This document shows, piece by piece, positions 1 to 14,500 of a stretch of 64,000 bases of DNA. Source of the stretch: Membranipora membranacea (lineage: Eukaryota; Bryozoa; Gymnolaemata; Cheilostomatida; Membraniporidae); assembly GCA_914767715.1 (NCBI GenBank), contig OU612068.1, positions 34,224,001 through 34,288,000 of the forward strand, written 5' to 3'. The position numbers and the translations under genes are program-made. The notes beneath the pieces are model-generated. The model made no database searches and was not told where the DNA came from. It saw nothing but the letters and a program-made list of their open reading frames with translations. Every line of letters starts with the position of its first letter. Within the stretch, counting starts at the first letter, position 1.

Positions 1-1508
1 ATGTTTATAGGAATGCTTATCCTTTTGTACACAAAACGCTGCACAATTTAATTCAGTCTGTCTCTATAACAGTGGATCAGCACCAACATATAGGAGAGTT
101 AGATACTGGCTAATCAAATGGAGAAGATTCCCTGTGAGTTTGCAGTATAAGAAAAGATCACTTTCAATAAAGTCTGACAATAGAATTGTCATTTTCAGTT
201 GATTATTACCCGACCTGTTCTGAGCATTCTACTGTTTTTCTGTGAACCAGCGCCACAGCTTCCAAAATGAATACAATATGGTACTGTCAATTAGTTGGGT
301 TACCAAAGCTTGATCAGATTACAAATAAAAAAAACCTGACGTCATGTTAAATAGTGCACCACATTAGAACTGCTAACGGGATACTGGGAGTCAGCACTGA
401 TCCATGATGGATTGCATACGAACTGGACAAATTCTATGATGTCAAGCTTGTAGCTTGAATTTAATTATTGACTTTTTTGTGAGTTGCGTCATTTCATATT
501 CTAGCTAGGTACTTGTTTTATTTCAAATTATGTTTTTGGAAAGAACTGAGCAAATGATGAAAATGTTATGACCGTTACGGATTGTTGAGATTCAATCAAC
601 TTAGTCCTACATCATTGATGAAAGATGAAGTTCTCTCAATCACAGGTCATACTGTTATGTTCAAAATAAATTTGTCTTTATTAATTGAGTTGAATGCAAT
701 AAAGAAACTTCTTGTCAGGCTACCTTATTTACTTTTAAATGAGTTTCAACAGACTGAGCACTTTTGTAAATTCAGTGATGACCATAACATAGGCCATAGG
801 GGATTTAAACTTGGGTGTCATGTAAAGTTATCTGCACTATGTAATTGGGGAGCTAACTCAATTACCACAAGGTATTGAGAGAAAAGTTTCCAACATTCGA
901 GAGCTCAATATTTATCGAGAAGTTGAGTCACCAGATGGTGTTATGTAGAAATGTACACAATAATTATTAAAAAAGACTAGAAATTATTTCTCTGAAGATA
1001 ACTGAACTAAGAAGGTCCATGGATGTAAGTTTATTGTAAAACAAATCCACTGTGCAGAGAATCTAGCTCAGTAATACCCATGATTGTCTTTGAAGAAGGT
1101 GGTGTGGTTTCTAATACAACCACATCATATAGAGAGAGAGATATACATATGGACAGATGTGATTTACAAAGACAAAGAAGGAACAGGCATCAAAAAAGAA
1201 AGAAAACTATAATATTATCTCCCGACAAATGGACAGTGACAGCAATTTTCTAATAAACATAAGTGACTCAACTTTAGGAAATGCAGCAAATTGTATTTTA
1301 AATACTCATGTGCATACCATAATCCCACATTATAGAAATTGACTGCCATTGCCATTATTACTGGTGTTGAGTCATTTCTGCTGTCGTTCTCATCAAGCCG
1401 AATACAATAAGCAATCGGGCCTTTATGTGCATTGTGTATAATGTACATAAAGGCATCAACTTTCTGATTTTGGCAATTGCGGCACTTTGCTGTGTTTCTC
1501 TTGGTTGT
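1..1508. other. No gene recognised
   Basis: I see no exon with protein similarity or a convincing splice pattern here. A 98-codon plus-strand open frame at 582-878 has no recognisable motif, no splice context and ordinary AT-rich composition, so I do not call it. The downstream side of Flattop ends at 1509, so part of this stretch may be its 3' UTR. A short GA run lies at about 1130-1143. Confidence 0.5.
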
Positions 1509-3797
1509 TTATTCTGCCATAGGAGGAGGGGTGCATAGGTTCTGACCAGCGGATAAAGCTCTGTATGGGGTGGTTGGTTTAGGAGTTCCCTATTAAAACA
1601 AACAGTTATATCATAGTAAATAGTGGCACAGGAAAAGTGATTACTTTAAGCTTTAATGTGTTCAAGGCTCGAGTGCCACAGCAGACAGCTGAAGATTACT
1701 AAGCTTTGGCTATCATGCTCCAACAAAAAATCAAGCGGTGAATGCCTCTGCAGCATCATACAACAACAACAGCAGGTAACAAAACTGATGTGAAAAGACC
1801 ATTTCATTTTAACCAGCCTTTCTAATCTTTTACATGAATATTTAGGAGTCTTCTGCTCAAACCACAGCAAACAAGCTTAGGAAGCTACGTTGTGATTCTT
1901 GTTGAAAAAATTGGCCACGAAGTATCAGAGCTGATAGTTGCATGACCCAGAGTTGATAAATAGAAGTAATTAAAATGGAGGCACACATACAATTTGTGGA
2001 GTAACTCCTCTATCCAGTGGTGAGCCGGGCAGCTGTGGCAGCGGTGTTCGTTTAGGAGTGGCAAATCCACCGATAGAGTTGTGCATGGGTGGTGAGCTAA
2101 CATTGACTGGAGTCATCCTCAATGGCTGCGGAGTGCTTCCCAGCTGCGGGTCAATCTATCAATTGTTAGAAGTTATAACTAGCAAAACAACACTAAGTTA
2201 GATTATGCAACCAATGTTTTACTATTGGGCACTAGCGTTTTTGGCACACATCATATTTGCTTTGCACTCACTAGCATTCTAACAGCTACATCAATCAGAG
2301 AGGTGGCGTTGAAATTTTGAGCACTATTGCTCATGCGCTCAATAATATGAAGATGAGTCGATCTGCTATACGCGGTAACAGTGTCAATACTTCCAGCACA
2401 CTTAGCTTGTTGTGAGTGTTACATGCTCAGCTAGCTCTAATGCTGTGTTATTTAAAGCTTAGTTAGACAAACCTCTACGTTAGAAGGTGCGATATCCATC
2501 ATATTTTGTGGCATGGTTGGTGGGCTGGGTGCTCTCACAGGGGTGCCCATTCTTAGTGGGCTTCCATTGATGATAGGGTTAGCAGCGCCAGATCTTATTA
2601 CCTGATTTGTGGCTTCTACATTAACTGGAGGATCACAATGGGTCGGCATGGCCTACAAACAAAGCAAAAAAACAAATTAACACTTTTCATCTTCATCACA
2701 TGAAAATTATTCCTTGTTATTATATAATAAACCAATATTCCAATGATAACACATACTGCTAACGGTTGTCCAGCTTTGGGCCTTCTCAGCTTGTGCTGTC
2801 CGTAAATTATTGCATCTGCTTCATTCTTCATATCAGTTTGTCTGAAATGTGCATTAGCTGACCGAGCCATTGGGTCTGTCTGCTTGTTTCCTGTAATATA
2901 TCAGTTCAAGGTTGCGTTGACAGGTTGCAGTAACACGACAACAGTTAAATGGGGTTAAAATTTCTCATCGATGCCGGACTAGAAACATTGCTATCTATCT
3001 AACACATCGTATATATCGTACAAGCTTTTAGATCAATTAACTAGCATCGCAAACAAAACAGAGGGTCAAATGAACGGAGCTCACAGACAGCATTGCATAC
3101 ACTGGTTAAGTAATGGTAATGAAAACTGCAAGTTTTTGAATAGAATAATTAGAATGATTTATGCCCAGAATCTTATAATATCTTTAACGTTGTGTGATTG
3201 ATTACCTGGTAATGTTTTTGGTAGATCCCATGTTCCTACAAAGGTACCCCATGGTGAGCGAGCTGAGCGGGGAATGGATGGCAGCAGATGACCTCTGTTA
3301 TTAGAAATAATCTGAGTGTATCCAGATTTGGTCAGAGGTCTCTGTCGGTGACAATTTCTTTTCTCCCAGTTTTGCATACGCTTAGAGTTAAATGCTCCCT
3401 CATACTAAAATAACCATTCGATATCTATGATTGAAGCGCGTACATACATATAAACTGCTTGACTTGAACAACTGATTCAATGAATGATGATTCTCAGTAC
3501 AATCCAATGAGTTATCTTTCGCTGACTAAAAACCTACCAAATCCAGAAAACAAACATACATTTCTAACGCATTTGGGAAATGGTAGCCAATACCTAGTTT
3601 TCTCCCTTTAATCCTATACCCACATGTATATATATATATACATTATAGATTCATATCAATGCCTTCACCTATCGATAATATAAAGGAGTGACAGTAATAT
3701 TTACTCAATGATGAGTCTTCATGACTATCTATGAGCACAATAATCCATTTGTATCATGATCTCAATATACCTGTCCACAGTTGAAGCTGAGAGACAT
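1509..3797 (-). CDS. CFAP126: Flattop / CFAP126 homologue (ciliary microtubule protein), 6 coding exons
   Basis: Coding exons on the minus strand are 3771-3797, 3206-3404, 2757-2890, 2473-2652, 1991-2155 and 1509-1589 (stop). All junctions are GT-AG and in frame, giving 786 nt and 261 residues; human Flattop is somewhat shorter. The first two exons match the Flattop N-terminus closely: a YEGAFNSKRMQNW block, then GYTQII, RGHLLPSIPRS and SPWGTFVGTWDLP. The rest is a Pro/Ser/Thr-rich tail with repeated TP and SP pairs, probably disordered. In the known family the protein binds doublet microtubules and basal bodies and acts in cilium positioning and axoneme structure. The short first exon (MSLSFNCGQ) was chosen because it aligns with the vertebrate start and ends in a good donor. 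It is head to head with a kinesin-3 gene that may also be ciliary. The last two exons are called from composition and frame only. Confidence 0.88.
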
Positions 3798-4724
3798 TGT
3801 AATTCTCAATGTTTAGATGGAGCAAAGGGTAGAATTAATGGATGATGGCAGAGTAGGGTGTAAATCCTTGATATTAGGCAGGCTTTACAGTCACCCTGAA
3901 GTCTGTAAATGTGGTGGATCAATAGAGTGTGTGACAGTGACAATAATAGTTTTTATGTTACTATGTGTTGCTATGCAGACGTTACCACGTAACACTAATT
4001 CACTATTAACTATCATAGATTGCCCGCTGTCTGGGTACAATAATCTAGACATCAATATTTTATTTCCTACCAAAATCTATTTACAACTATGTTTGCATTG
4101 TCTGTTACACAGCTATTAAAGTATTACCATTTCCACAAAATAAACAAAATTTTTCACAGTATTTTAGTTGTCTTACTATTGACTAATTCTACTATCAGCC
4201 ATAAATGATAGCTAGAGCTGATGCAAAGAGCCATACACCGTTTTTGACCTGTGTATTTAGGGATAAATTTAAATATTTTCTGTCTCCTTCATAATTATCA
4301 TTGGATTCAGTAGAACAAGTACTTACCTACTTAATTATTGATTTTATTTATATTAATAATATATATTAATATTCTCAATTTATATTAGGTATTATATATA
4401 CATACATACACTCCGTTAATCCTATTCGCCTAGCCTGTGGCAACGGGCATAAAGGATACATAAATTTTCGGTTGTGGCATATAAGTGTGTGTGGATGTTT
4501 CGTAAGTGATCTCAGTGGCAGCAGCAGGCAATGTTTCCTCGCTAGAGCTGGTGATGAATTATTAGGTTGTATAGAAGAAAAATCGATTCTTAATGGTACT
4601 AAGAAAGTAAAAAAGATAAATATAAACTAAACAGTAAGCCTGTCGTAGGGACCGAGAGTAATCAGGATTGATCAATTATAATCTTTTTTTTTACCAGCGG
4701 TATGTACAAGTATGGTTAGTCAGA
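3798..4724. promoter_or_regulatory. Shared upstream region of Flattop and the kinesin, with RFX X-box-like sites
   Basis: This non-coding stretch lies upstream of the Flattop start and, beyond a LINE fragment, upstream of the kinesin start. At 3967-3980 it has GTTGCTATGCAGAC, which matches the animal RFX X-box (GTTGCCATGGCAAC) at 10 of 14 positions. At 4431-4444 there is TAGCCTGTGGCAAC, which keeps a full right half-site. RFX factors drive ciliary genes in animals. This is motif matching by eye; such half-sites occur by chance. Confidence 0.3.
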
Positions 4725-5345
4725 TACATTTGAGGTTGAGGGGGGGGGGGTTAGAATCAAAGTGTACCTTCACTTCCTCACGCATCCTGTTGTAAAAACT
4801 GAATCTCCATTGGTTAACATTATGTTGGTGGCTAATAACTTTACCTCTGGTTTTGTGAGTCGAACTGAACTTGATGTACGAGTTAAGCTGTACTTCAAAC
4901 AGACCTGCTTCAATTTTCCTTAGCATCAATATATCTAATTCACGACGCCTGTCATACAAAAAAACGATATGGTTAAGGGACATACAATCAGTAACACTGT
5001 CAAGCCTTGCAAGATAATAGGACCATCTATCAGCTTGGCATTGTACTTTTTCTATAGTATTTACAAGACCAATGTTATGAGGTGACCACACCTGGGACGC
5101 ATATTCAAGAATAGGTCTAACAGAAGTTTTATAGGCAGTTATTTTAGTCTTAGGCGGGGCACCATTGAGGCTCCTATGTAGCTCTCCTAGGGAACGGTTT
5201 GCTTTAGCGGTAGTCTAAGAAATATATGTGTTCCATTTCATGTTGGATTGGATGTGTGCACCGAGATAAGTCATACAGTCTGATGTTGGGATTTGGTCCG
5301 TATTGTAGTGCAGCTGCTCTCTACCAACCAATGATGTATAATTGG
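4725..5345 (-). mobile_element. LINE retrotransposon fragment (3' end of reverse transcriptase ORF), decayed
   Basis: The minus strand encodes the C-terminal part of a non-LTR reverse transcriptase of the Jockey/CR1/L2 style. Landmarks are MTYLGAHIQSNMKWN, then KANRSLGELHRSLNGAP, then TAYKTSVRPILEYASQVWSPH and NTIEKVQ, which follow the typical order of thumb and connection segments. One stop codon interrupts it just after the WNTYIS stretch near 5215, and the 5' part of the element is missing. It lies between Flattop and the kinesin and is a dead insertion. A G-run at 4741-4750 marks its left side. The superfamily assignment is approximate. Confidence 0.8.
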
Positions 5346-5592
5346 CATGACTAACTTATCTCTATATCTGAAACGAATTTGGAAATAACCAAGGAGTTGA
5401 TGTAACAACAAGGAGGCGCAATGGATGCAGCAGGACAAATGAAGACATTCTGGAAATTCCAAAAATACATTGATTGACTTTTAAAGCTTTTTATGCTGTT
5501 TACATTTTCCTGCTACGTCTTGATTATACCATAACCTGTTGATGTTCTTGTATTCAATAGGCATGGTTTAGATATAGTGCTGATTATCTGAG

Positions 5593-8500
5593 ATGAGTGA
5601 TACAAATATCAAAGTGGTTGTGAGGGTTCGCCCATTTAATACAAGAGAAAAACAGCAGACTAGTGCGGCACAACAATGTGTGGTCTCCATGTCAGGAATC
5701 AGCACAACACTGCTAGCCGATCCCAGGTATGATTCCGTTCTCTCGATCAGCCTAAAAAGGTAACAAATAGCTATCAGCATAATTTGTCATTACAATGTTC
5801 TTATGTCTGGTAATTTGTCATCAACACTGAAAGCATGCTCCGCTATCAGTAACCACATGTGTCTCCAATAAACTAAGGGTTTTTTCCACTATTGAATATG
5901 AGTAGCACATTCTGATTGCCTTGCATGCTGTGCAGCATATAGCCTGGTAAAGTATGAGGCTGTGAGCCATATGAGCCTGGGCAGGCTGTCGTGTCGGGGG
6001 GGGGGGGGAGGGGAGGGGGGACAGCCTGGTTGAATCCATTTGGTAAGAGAGGACAACTCATAAATGAATTGCAATAGTTGTGAATTCGGGATAAAATAAG
6101 TTGTCCGATTTTATTATATTGGTCATGTGAGCACAATATAGAAATAGACTAATTTGATGTCTGTGTATGGATGTCTATTGATCACAATGCTGAATTTAGT
6201 AAATAAATTTTCTTCACTCCAGCCAATCTTTACTAGCTAAGCCTAAGTAACTAGGCTAGTAGTTTTACAACAGTATGACATGCCAAATGAACAGGAAATC
6301 ACATATGATAAGAAGAAGAATCAAATGTGAAACCAAGGACTACTCCTTGGTCAAACTAACAAAGATATTTGTGTTAGCTGGCTCTTGATCGTAAATCCGA
6401 ATTTATGAAAGTAGACAGGTCTGTGTCGTGGCCTTGAAGAGGTCACGACGGATTTACCCAGGCTGTCCAGGCTAGAGCCATGTTGTGCTTGGAAATCACC
6501 TCAGAGATTTGAAACCTGTTTGTGTTGGTTTTGCCTAAATTTTATTGCTTTCCCGAGTATATTCTGTAATTAAACTATCATTTGCATATGTGATTTAAAA
6601 CTTGAACAAATTGTTCTTAGCTCCTTAATAGCTAACTCCCAACTTGTTTCGCACAGTTATTATTTTGCTATTTCAGGGACAGAGCATCCAAGGAGCGACA
6701 ATTTGCCTATGACAAGTCATACTGGTCACATGATGGATTCATGACAGATCCATCTACTGGGTATCAAAAATCAGCTTCTGCTACCAGCAACTACGCTGAT
6801 CAGGTATAAATATAACCAAGGGAAACTTTTAGTGAACTTTTAGGAATTGTTTTATTTTCTGGCTTTTCAATAACAAGTAAATTGGCAGATGAGTAGAAAA
6901 ATGTCAAAATAAGATTACAAAGCATCTTGCTCATCAAACGAAAATAGATGCATTGGTAGTCAGAAAAGTGTCAGTGAGTCAAGCATTTCATGAAATGCTA
7001 GATTCAAGCATCAAACAAAAGCATCAGCAGTCCGATCGTTTACTCAAACATGGTCCTCTGTACAGACTTGTCTTCACTTTTGGAAACAAAAGGCCACTCC
7101 TAGCAACTTTTAGTGATTCATCTACAAAATGAGTCAGTTTTTTTTGTAAATATTTATTCAACCACTCTATATTTCTAGCAACTTGTATTTGATGACATTG
7201 GTAAAGATATGCTTAGTGCAGCGTGGAAAGGATATCACTCTACTATATTTGCATACGGGCAGACGGGAAGCGGCAAATCTTATACAGTTATGGGTCACCA
7301 TGCTAATGCCGGTAATAATGGTTATCGGAGCGGAACTTTTTTGACTTTCATATGTTAACTATATTGTGGATGTTTTGCATTCTTATGATCTCTCTCTCTC
7401 TCTCTCTCACACTCGGGTCGCCTAACACACACTGTCTCTGATATATACACTTCAGGGTTGGTACCGAGGATATGCACAACACTGTTTGAGCAGATAGATG
7501 AGAATAGTGGACGACAGACAGACACCAGATGTGAGGTCACGTTCAGTATGCTCGAGATTTATAACGAGAAAGTACGAGATCTACTGGAGAAGGGCAGCAA
7601 GGCAGCCTCAGAACTTAAAATAAGACAAAGCAACAGTGGCGGATTTTATGGTAAGTCATAATGAAAATTTGACTTATATGGATTGGTAGTTTTATATTTT
7701 ACTAATTATTGGCTTTTTGTTTTTAAGATTATATAAATACAATAGACCATACTTGTAAAGTTGAGATATTAAGCCACCCTCTTGTTTCTACAGTTGACGG
7801 ATTAACAAAGAGACCCGTAGATAGTTATAAGGCGATATCTGCCAGTCTTATAGAGGGAGAGAAGAACAGAACTATAGCTGCTACTAAGATGAATGAGACG
7901 AGTAGTAGAGCTCATACTATAGTCACTCTCAACTTTCACCAAATTAAACCAGATAACATAACACTGATCTCTAAAATAAACCTGGTCGACCTCGCTGGAA
8001 GGTATGTATAAAATCTACCTCTGTTGAGCATCTCTTGCTGACCAAGCTGTATTAATTAACTTGAGATTAATAGTGAGGTACTAACACTTAGAGAAATACC
8101 AGACTTATTAAACCTTGGACTCTATGAGATAAACGTTATCTCAACATTTTTCTCTTTGAGTCTTTTTGACTTGCTCACTTGCAGGCTATCGGCTGTAACA
8201 ATGTATAATAATTGACATTTACTAACACTATGATATGATATCTGTTGTTTTTGGACAGTGAGAGACAATCACAAACAGGTGCTGAGGGTGACAGATTTAA
8301 GGAAGCTGTAAATATAAACCAATCCCTATCTTCTTTAGGCAATGTACTCAAAGGTTTGTACTGTTAACATTGATTTTGGTGCTCGTATCCGGTATTGTGG
8401 AAACAAGATGGCCAATTGTGAAATCCAATGATGTTGCATATGGCTAAACTTCAAGTTCAACGGTAAATTTGAGGTGATGTTCAATTGGTTTGTTGCTGAT

Positions 8501-11500
8501 ACAAGTGAGGGTCCATGTTTTATTTGCCTTACATTGACAAGATGTATTGCGTTATACTTCTTTCAGCTCTGGTTGATATACAGAATGGTAAGCCTCATGC
8601 CCATGTGCCATATCGAGACTCTAAACTCACTAAAATACTCAGTAATGCTCTCGGAGGTAACTCAAAGACAACTATGGTCGGCACCATCAGTCCTGCATTA
8701 GAGAATTATGAGCAGACCTTATCAACTTTAAGATACGGTGAGAATCGTATTATGTAATTAATACCAATCCTTAGCTATCATCCTGGTTCACGTGGATCAA
8801 TATTCTGTATATACATGGTCATTGATAGCGGGTACCTTGATACATTTTAATTACTTTTCTGATTTTGCACTGATATTGATCCTCTGATTGTCCGAGATTA
8901 ATTTTTTGCATCAGTATCAGTGTATCAGTGTATCAATGTATCAGTGTATCAGTATCAGTGTATCAGTATCAGTGTATCAGTATCAGTGTATCAGTATCAG
9001 TGTATCAGTGTATCAGTGTATGCTCATTGATATGCTGTGATATGATTGTCACCTTATATCTCTGATTTTTAAGCTGAGAGAGCTAAGACCATAAAGAATA
9101 AGGCTCAGGTGAACGCCACGGCTACTGACAAGCTGATACAGGAACTGGTCGCTGAGAAACAGCAGCTACTGGAAGAGCTAGAACGAGAGAAGGCTAAACA
9201 CAAACAAGGCAGGGGAGACGAATACAACGCTGTAATCGCTGCTCAAATGAAGGCTGAATATGAGGAGCAAATCAGCAAGTAAGCTGTCTGATCTGTTACT
9301 TTACTAGATTAGATTTGTTTGCGTGTCTTGCTGCTCTAATTGAAAGGAGTATTTATGTGTTCTTATAATCAACATGTCCCCACTGACAGCAGAATGAACT
9401 GTGAACCCCTTAACCCCTTAACTTGGCGAGTCTTGACAAGCCTTGTTGGTTGTTGCTTCCTTCCTTGATCAAAGTTATAGCATGTATAGTAAGGCACGAT
9501 AATAAGCAAAATACATCAGATTTTAATCAATCAAGTATCAATCAAGTAAATACAGCATTGAATCTGATTACCTAGACACAAAAATGAACTAGAGAATATT
9601 CAAAAGTCTTGGGAGCAGAGGCTGCGTGAAGAGAATGAGGCTAATATACGTAGAATAGAAGAGATAAACAGAGAGGAGACCCAGAAGAAGAACATCCCTT
9701 ATATATGGAATCTGAATGAGGACCTTACACTGTGCGGAAAAATAATACATTTCTTGGAAGAAGGTTGGTTTATGTTGATTATTTTTAACTTGGCCTAGAC
9801 ATACTGCTTTTATTTTCTGAACAATTGATTTCACCATGCAATTGTATATAAGAATGCTAGGGAGGGAAACACAGACTGTGTGCAAGTCTGTGCAGATATG
9901 AAAATGATCATCCTTCTTGAGAGTTGCCTCATGCAAAGAGATATGGTTTTGAATGTGCCTCTCTAGCAACAACGAGATAACATAGTAAGTTACTACATCA
10001 GTGAGGCCCGTAATTTTTAACATTTTTCCAGCAAAAAACAAGAAGTGCTCTACTTTGGCTTGAAAAGGTAAATAATTTCATGCACTGAATCATAACATGG
10101 GCACATTATCTGGTTTAAGGTGTGGTGAAGCAAATAGGTAATCAAAAGTACGATGCTGTGCCTGATATAGCCCTAGTCGGGTTAGGAATTCATGCTAAAC
10201 ACGCAACTATAAAATTTGCTGGTGGTAAGATGAGTATCAGCCCGCAGAAGGGTAAAGTTCATGTCAACGGCAAGGAAGTGACGGAGAAGAAGTCACTGCA
10301 TCACAACGACAGGTTAGTCTTATCAAACCATCATATTAGTCCTGATAGCTAAATATCTGTCCATGTACAGCTCTGAGGCGTGAGCTCATCACTGCAAAAT
10401 TGAGTCTCAAAGTCCCGAAACATTCTGTAAGGGTACCTGGTTCTTGTATTCAATCTTTCTTATCCTGTTAAGGTGTGAGGATTAGTTTTTTAAGAGTTTT
10501 TTTCCAATTTCACCATCAGCTGCTTTCGATCGGGAGGCGTTCTTGTTTCTCATGACTGATATTAATTTCAGAACTTTAGCTAAAGTATTGAACTTGCACA
10601 TGGTGCATAATTACCATTAGAATACCTGGGCGTAGTCGAGACCAAAAGAGTCAGTGTGATCATGATGAGATAGGAATGTTTGCTTTTCACATTTACTATC
10701 TATCCTCAACCTGATGATACCTGGGCATGCCATGACACTGACCTGCCTTCCCGTTATTCCCGCCCTGATATTGCTTTGTTTGGCTTCTCTCAGGATATGT
10801 TTTGGGCAGCGGCTGATCTTTGTTGTGACAGACTACAGAAAATTAGAGAAACTTAAACAAGAGAACAAAAAGCTTCCTCCTCCCATAACTTATGAGTTTG
10901 CTCAGCAGGAACTAGCGAGAGACTTCACTGACAACATAGATGGAGGTAAGAAACAGATTTTCCTGTTCAGCAATTTTGGTCTATAATACTTTATCCTTTA
11001 TGAATCAATAATACAAGCAGAACTAACTTAGGAGGAGAAGGATATTACATTCATCATGGAAACCTTTCAGTGCAGTAATATTGGCCATGTCTAATTAAAT
11101 CTCTGTCAAGAATTGGAAGTATAATTAACGTAAGTTAATGTAAATGTAGCAATCAATTTCAAAATCCTCAACCTAATAAACATTTTACGCTTCTCTCTTT
11201 TTCCCAACTTCTGTTCTCATTGCATTGGCGCGCTATGGAAATCATCTCACGAGGATGATATTGAATGTGAAATCATAATCATAATTGTTTTAAAGTTGAC
11301 AGGTTGTTGAAATTGTCTCAATTCTATGATTAATCTTGATAGCTGTTTTATATCTGAGCAGAAGCGATAACTTGGACGCTGCACACTATGTTGTAGATGA
11401 TCTGCTGAAGCAGAGTGTGATATCAGTTATGAAAGAAGTCACTGAAGCCAATATTATAGCTGATGAGTTCAACAAAGATTGTCATTTTGATATTGTACTT

Positions 11501-14500
11501 GTATCAGCATTAGCCAGAGGTCTGGATGAAGGTCGTACAGAGGTGTGTGATGGTTATCCAAGCATAGGTCTAAATTCTTATAGGAACATAATATGGTTGT
11601 CTTATGATAATGAGACCTCATAAATTAATGAAATCGGTTTGACATGATGCCAAGTCAAGTTCTGCAAAACATTTGTCTCGGGACATTCAGAGGAAATGAG
11701 AATCGATAATACTCTGGCTCTGCAAAAACTGAGGTCAATTCTTGAAATTCTAACATCCCTTGTTCTAACCACTTAGGTATACATCAAGCTAACTGACAAC
11801 CATACTGGAAATAAGTACATGTGGGATTCCGCAAAGTTTTCCAACAGGCATGGAGTTATGATGGAACTATATAATCAAGTAGAGTCAGGAGAAGATGTTC
11901 TGGAAACTTTAGATGAGGTTAGATGATCCTCTGTCACTAAATTATAATATCTTGTTGTTAAAATTACTCCCTTCTTGTTAGTGTATGAGCTATACTCTAT
12001 GTTTGATATAATTGTGCACATAGTGTTCTAACCTCCAATTATGACTTCAACTATGACTTTTGACTTCACTCAATCTTGATAAAAAAGACCAAATATATTT
12101 TTCTGAGGATGCATGCTTATAAAAAACACATGACAACTATTTTGGCTCATTGCTTCTCTGCCTGCTTACTATATATGATACTAATGTTGACACAGGAAGA
12201 TGATCCGTGTTATGAGCCTTATGAGACGGCATGTGTAGTAGGGGTGGTGGGTGTACCCCTCCTCAGCTTATCATTTATGGAGAGTTACGATGAGACACTG
12301 ACTATTATGAGTTATGAGGCTGAGACTGTAGGGAGACTAGATGTTAGTATTATACCTTGTGATGCCAGTGGTAACGAGGATACTGATATGTATGACGATA
12401 TTGAAGACAGTGTTGATTTGGTAAGTGAATAACTTCATATTATATAACTGTGATATTGTTATATCTGAAACTAGGGGTTTTAGAATAACCGATACAACTA
12501 AACTCAATACAATCGATAGAACAGGCTCACCTCAAATCACTGTTACAAATGTCTGACTTGCTCAAGCAAGATCTTCTCAGTACAGAGCTATCAGTGGATT
12601 GTCCTCTCTACTAGCCGCCAGCGTTCTGGGTGACTCTACAAGTAATATAATCCTCATATGAGTAATCTAGCTGTCCTCATAAGTATACATGTTGTACAGT
12701 AAGCAGTCCCTTTCCCATTCTTGCCTTCTTCCTTTTTTCTTTTGCTTTTTCTGTCGGTTTTTATTTTCTGTTTTTGTTGTAGCGTCCTACAAGTTTTTGG
12801 TTGATTTGTTTAGATCCATAATATGTAATGATGTATATATATATGTAGTTGGTACAAAGGTATAATGTGATTCCTCAGTACGAAATATGATAGTAGTCTG
12901 CCCTATCTGGTTGCCGTTACATGACTGACTGGTTTCTGGCTGAGTCATATTATTTATACCTTTGTATTCCAACTACATGTAAAAATGGGAGTTGCCTTCA
13001 TTTATGTGTGGTGGGGCAACTCCAAAGTAATATATGATGGCTATTAGAATTTGACTAATATTCAATATAGCAATATGTGCTATTATGATTCAATGTTTCA
13101 TATATGAATAATACAAAAATCATAGCTGCAGATTTCATGTGAACATAAGATTGTATACACTTAAACTGTGTGCCCAGTAGTCCGTTTTGTCTCTTGTTTT
13201 TTGAAAAAGTGACAGCTGGTAGCGCTGTAGAATTATTATATATGCTGCTCTGTTCACACCATCATCATCATCATACCGCAACAATAGATTAATATACCAC
13301 TAATATCATCACAGGAAGATTAACGTGAAAAGGACCGCCCCCTAAAGCGGTTTTAGAGCTCGGACTGGGAAACTTATGCGCCTCCTTGCAGATCCAACAA
13401 AAATAATGTCCAAACCAATATCCAAACATCTTATGGAAAACTTTAGATTGGTTTTGTTTCCTGATCCATAACATCTAGATAACTTGTTCAGGGAAATTTC
13501 ATGTTTGGGATGATGTTTAATCAAACAAGGCACTACTGGTAAAATTATAGAATTTGTGAGCAAGATATTAATAATCAGTCCACTCAGGGAGTTTTGGACA
13601 AACTCCCTGGTTTAGTGGAAAATTTAATTAATATTATTGATAATAATTAGTGTGAGTTATCTCCTCATAACATAAGAGAAGACAACCACATCAAACATTT
13701 GTTTTCCTTCTAGTTTTCCCCTGTATTTGTCTTAGAGGGTATTTCTATTGAATTTTCATACAATGTTCTGTTGGTAACATCTTTAGAAAATAATATGTCA
13801 TAAGGTGAGTTTATTGAGAGATATAGAGTGTTACTCAACATATATCTGTTACTGTATTTTGTAGAGTCATCGCAACCTGTTTTTCAAGATTGGGATTACT
13901 CAAGCTCATGGGCTGCCATCTAACTTTAAGGAGGTATATTAAATGATTTAATGTTGTTGATGGATTTAGTGTTTTGTGTGAGTGGAAAGTTGACTCTAGC
14001 TAGACTATGTAACCTGGACCAGAAACCTCTGGAGAACCAAGTGAGAAGAGTCAGCTTCAAGCTGAGGGTTTCTTCATCCAGGCTATAGCTGAGCTAAACC
14101 ATTTGATATGTCTCCGGTGATTTTTTGTTTAGTTAGGTTTTGTCCATTCCAATCTCATTCTCTCTGATCTAACATTCATTATCTTGTAATTGTAGACTTG
14201 GTGTAGATTTAGATTCTTCTCAAACCCTGACGATTATAAAAGTGTCAGAGTCGGTGGCATTAACCCACAGTATGGATTTGAGAAAGTTATCTCTGTGAAA
14301 AATTCTGATCACACATTCATACATTATGTAGACAACAAAGATCTATGCATAGAAGTACTCGGATATCAGGATATAAAGGAATTACCTGCTGCACGAGCGG
14401 TCAGTCTATATTGTCTGTCTGTCCAAAGGAATTGTTCAGAATAAATTATTCCAATATATGAATCTTCTACTAGAGGGCTATCTATATCTGCTCTACTAGA

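Noticed and set aside
12522-12620. Possible extra kinesin exon reading [17 protein letters not shown]
   Set aside because: The frame ends in TAG without a convincing donor, and the flanking exons 12196-12420 and 13865-13933 already join in phase as the family alignment expects.
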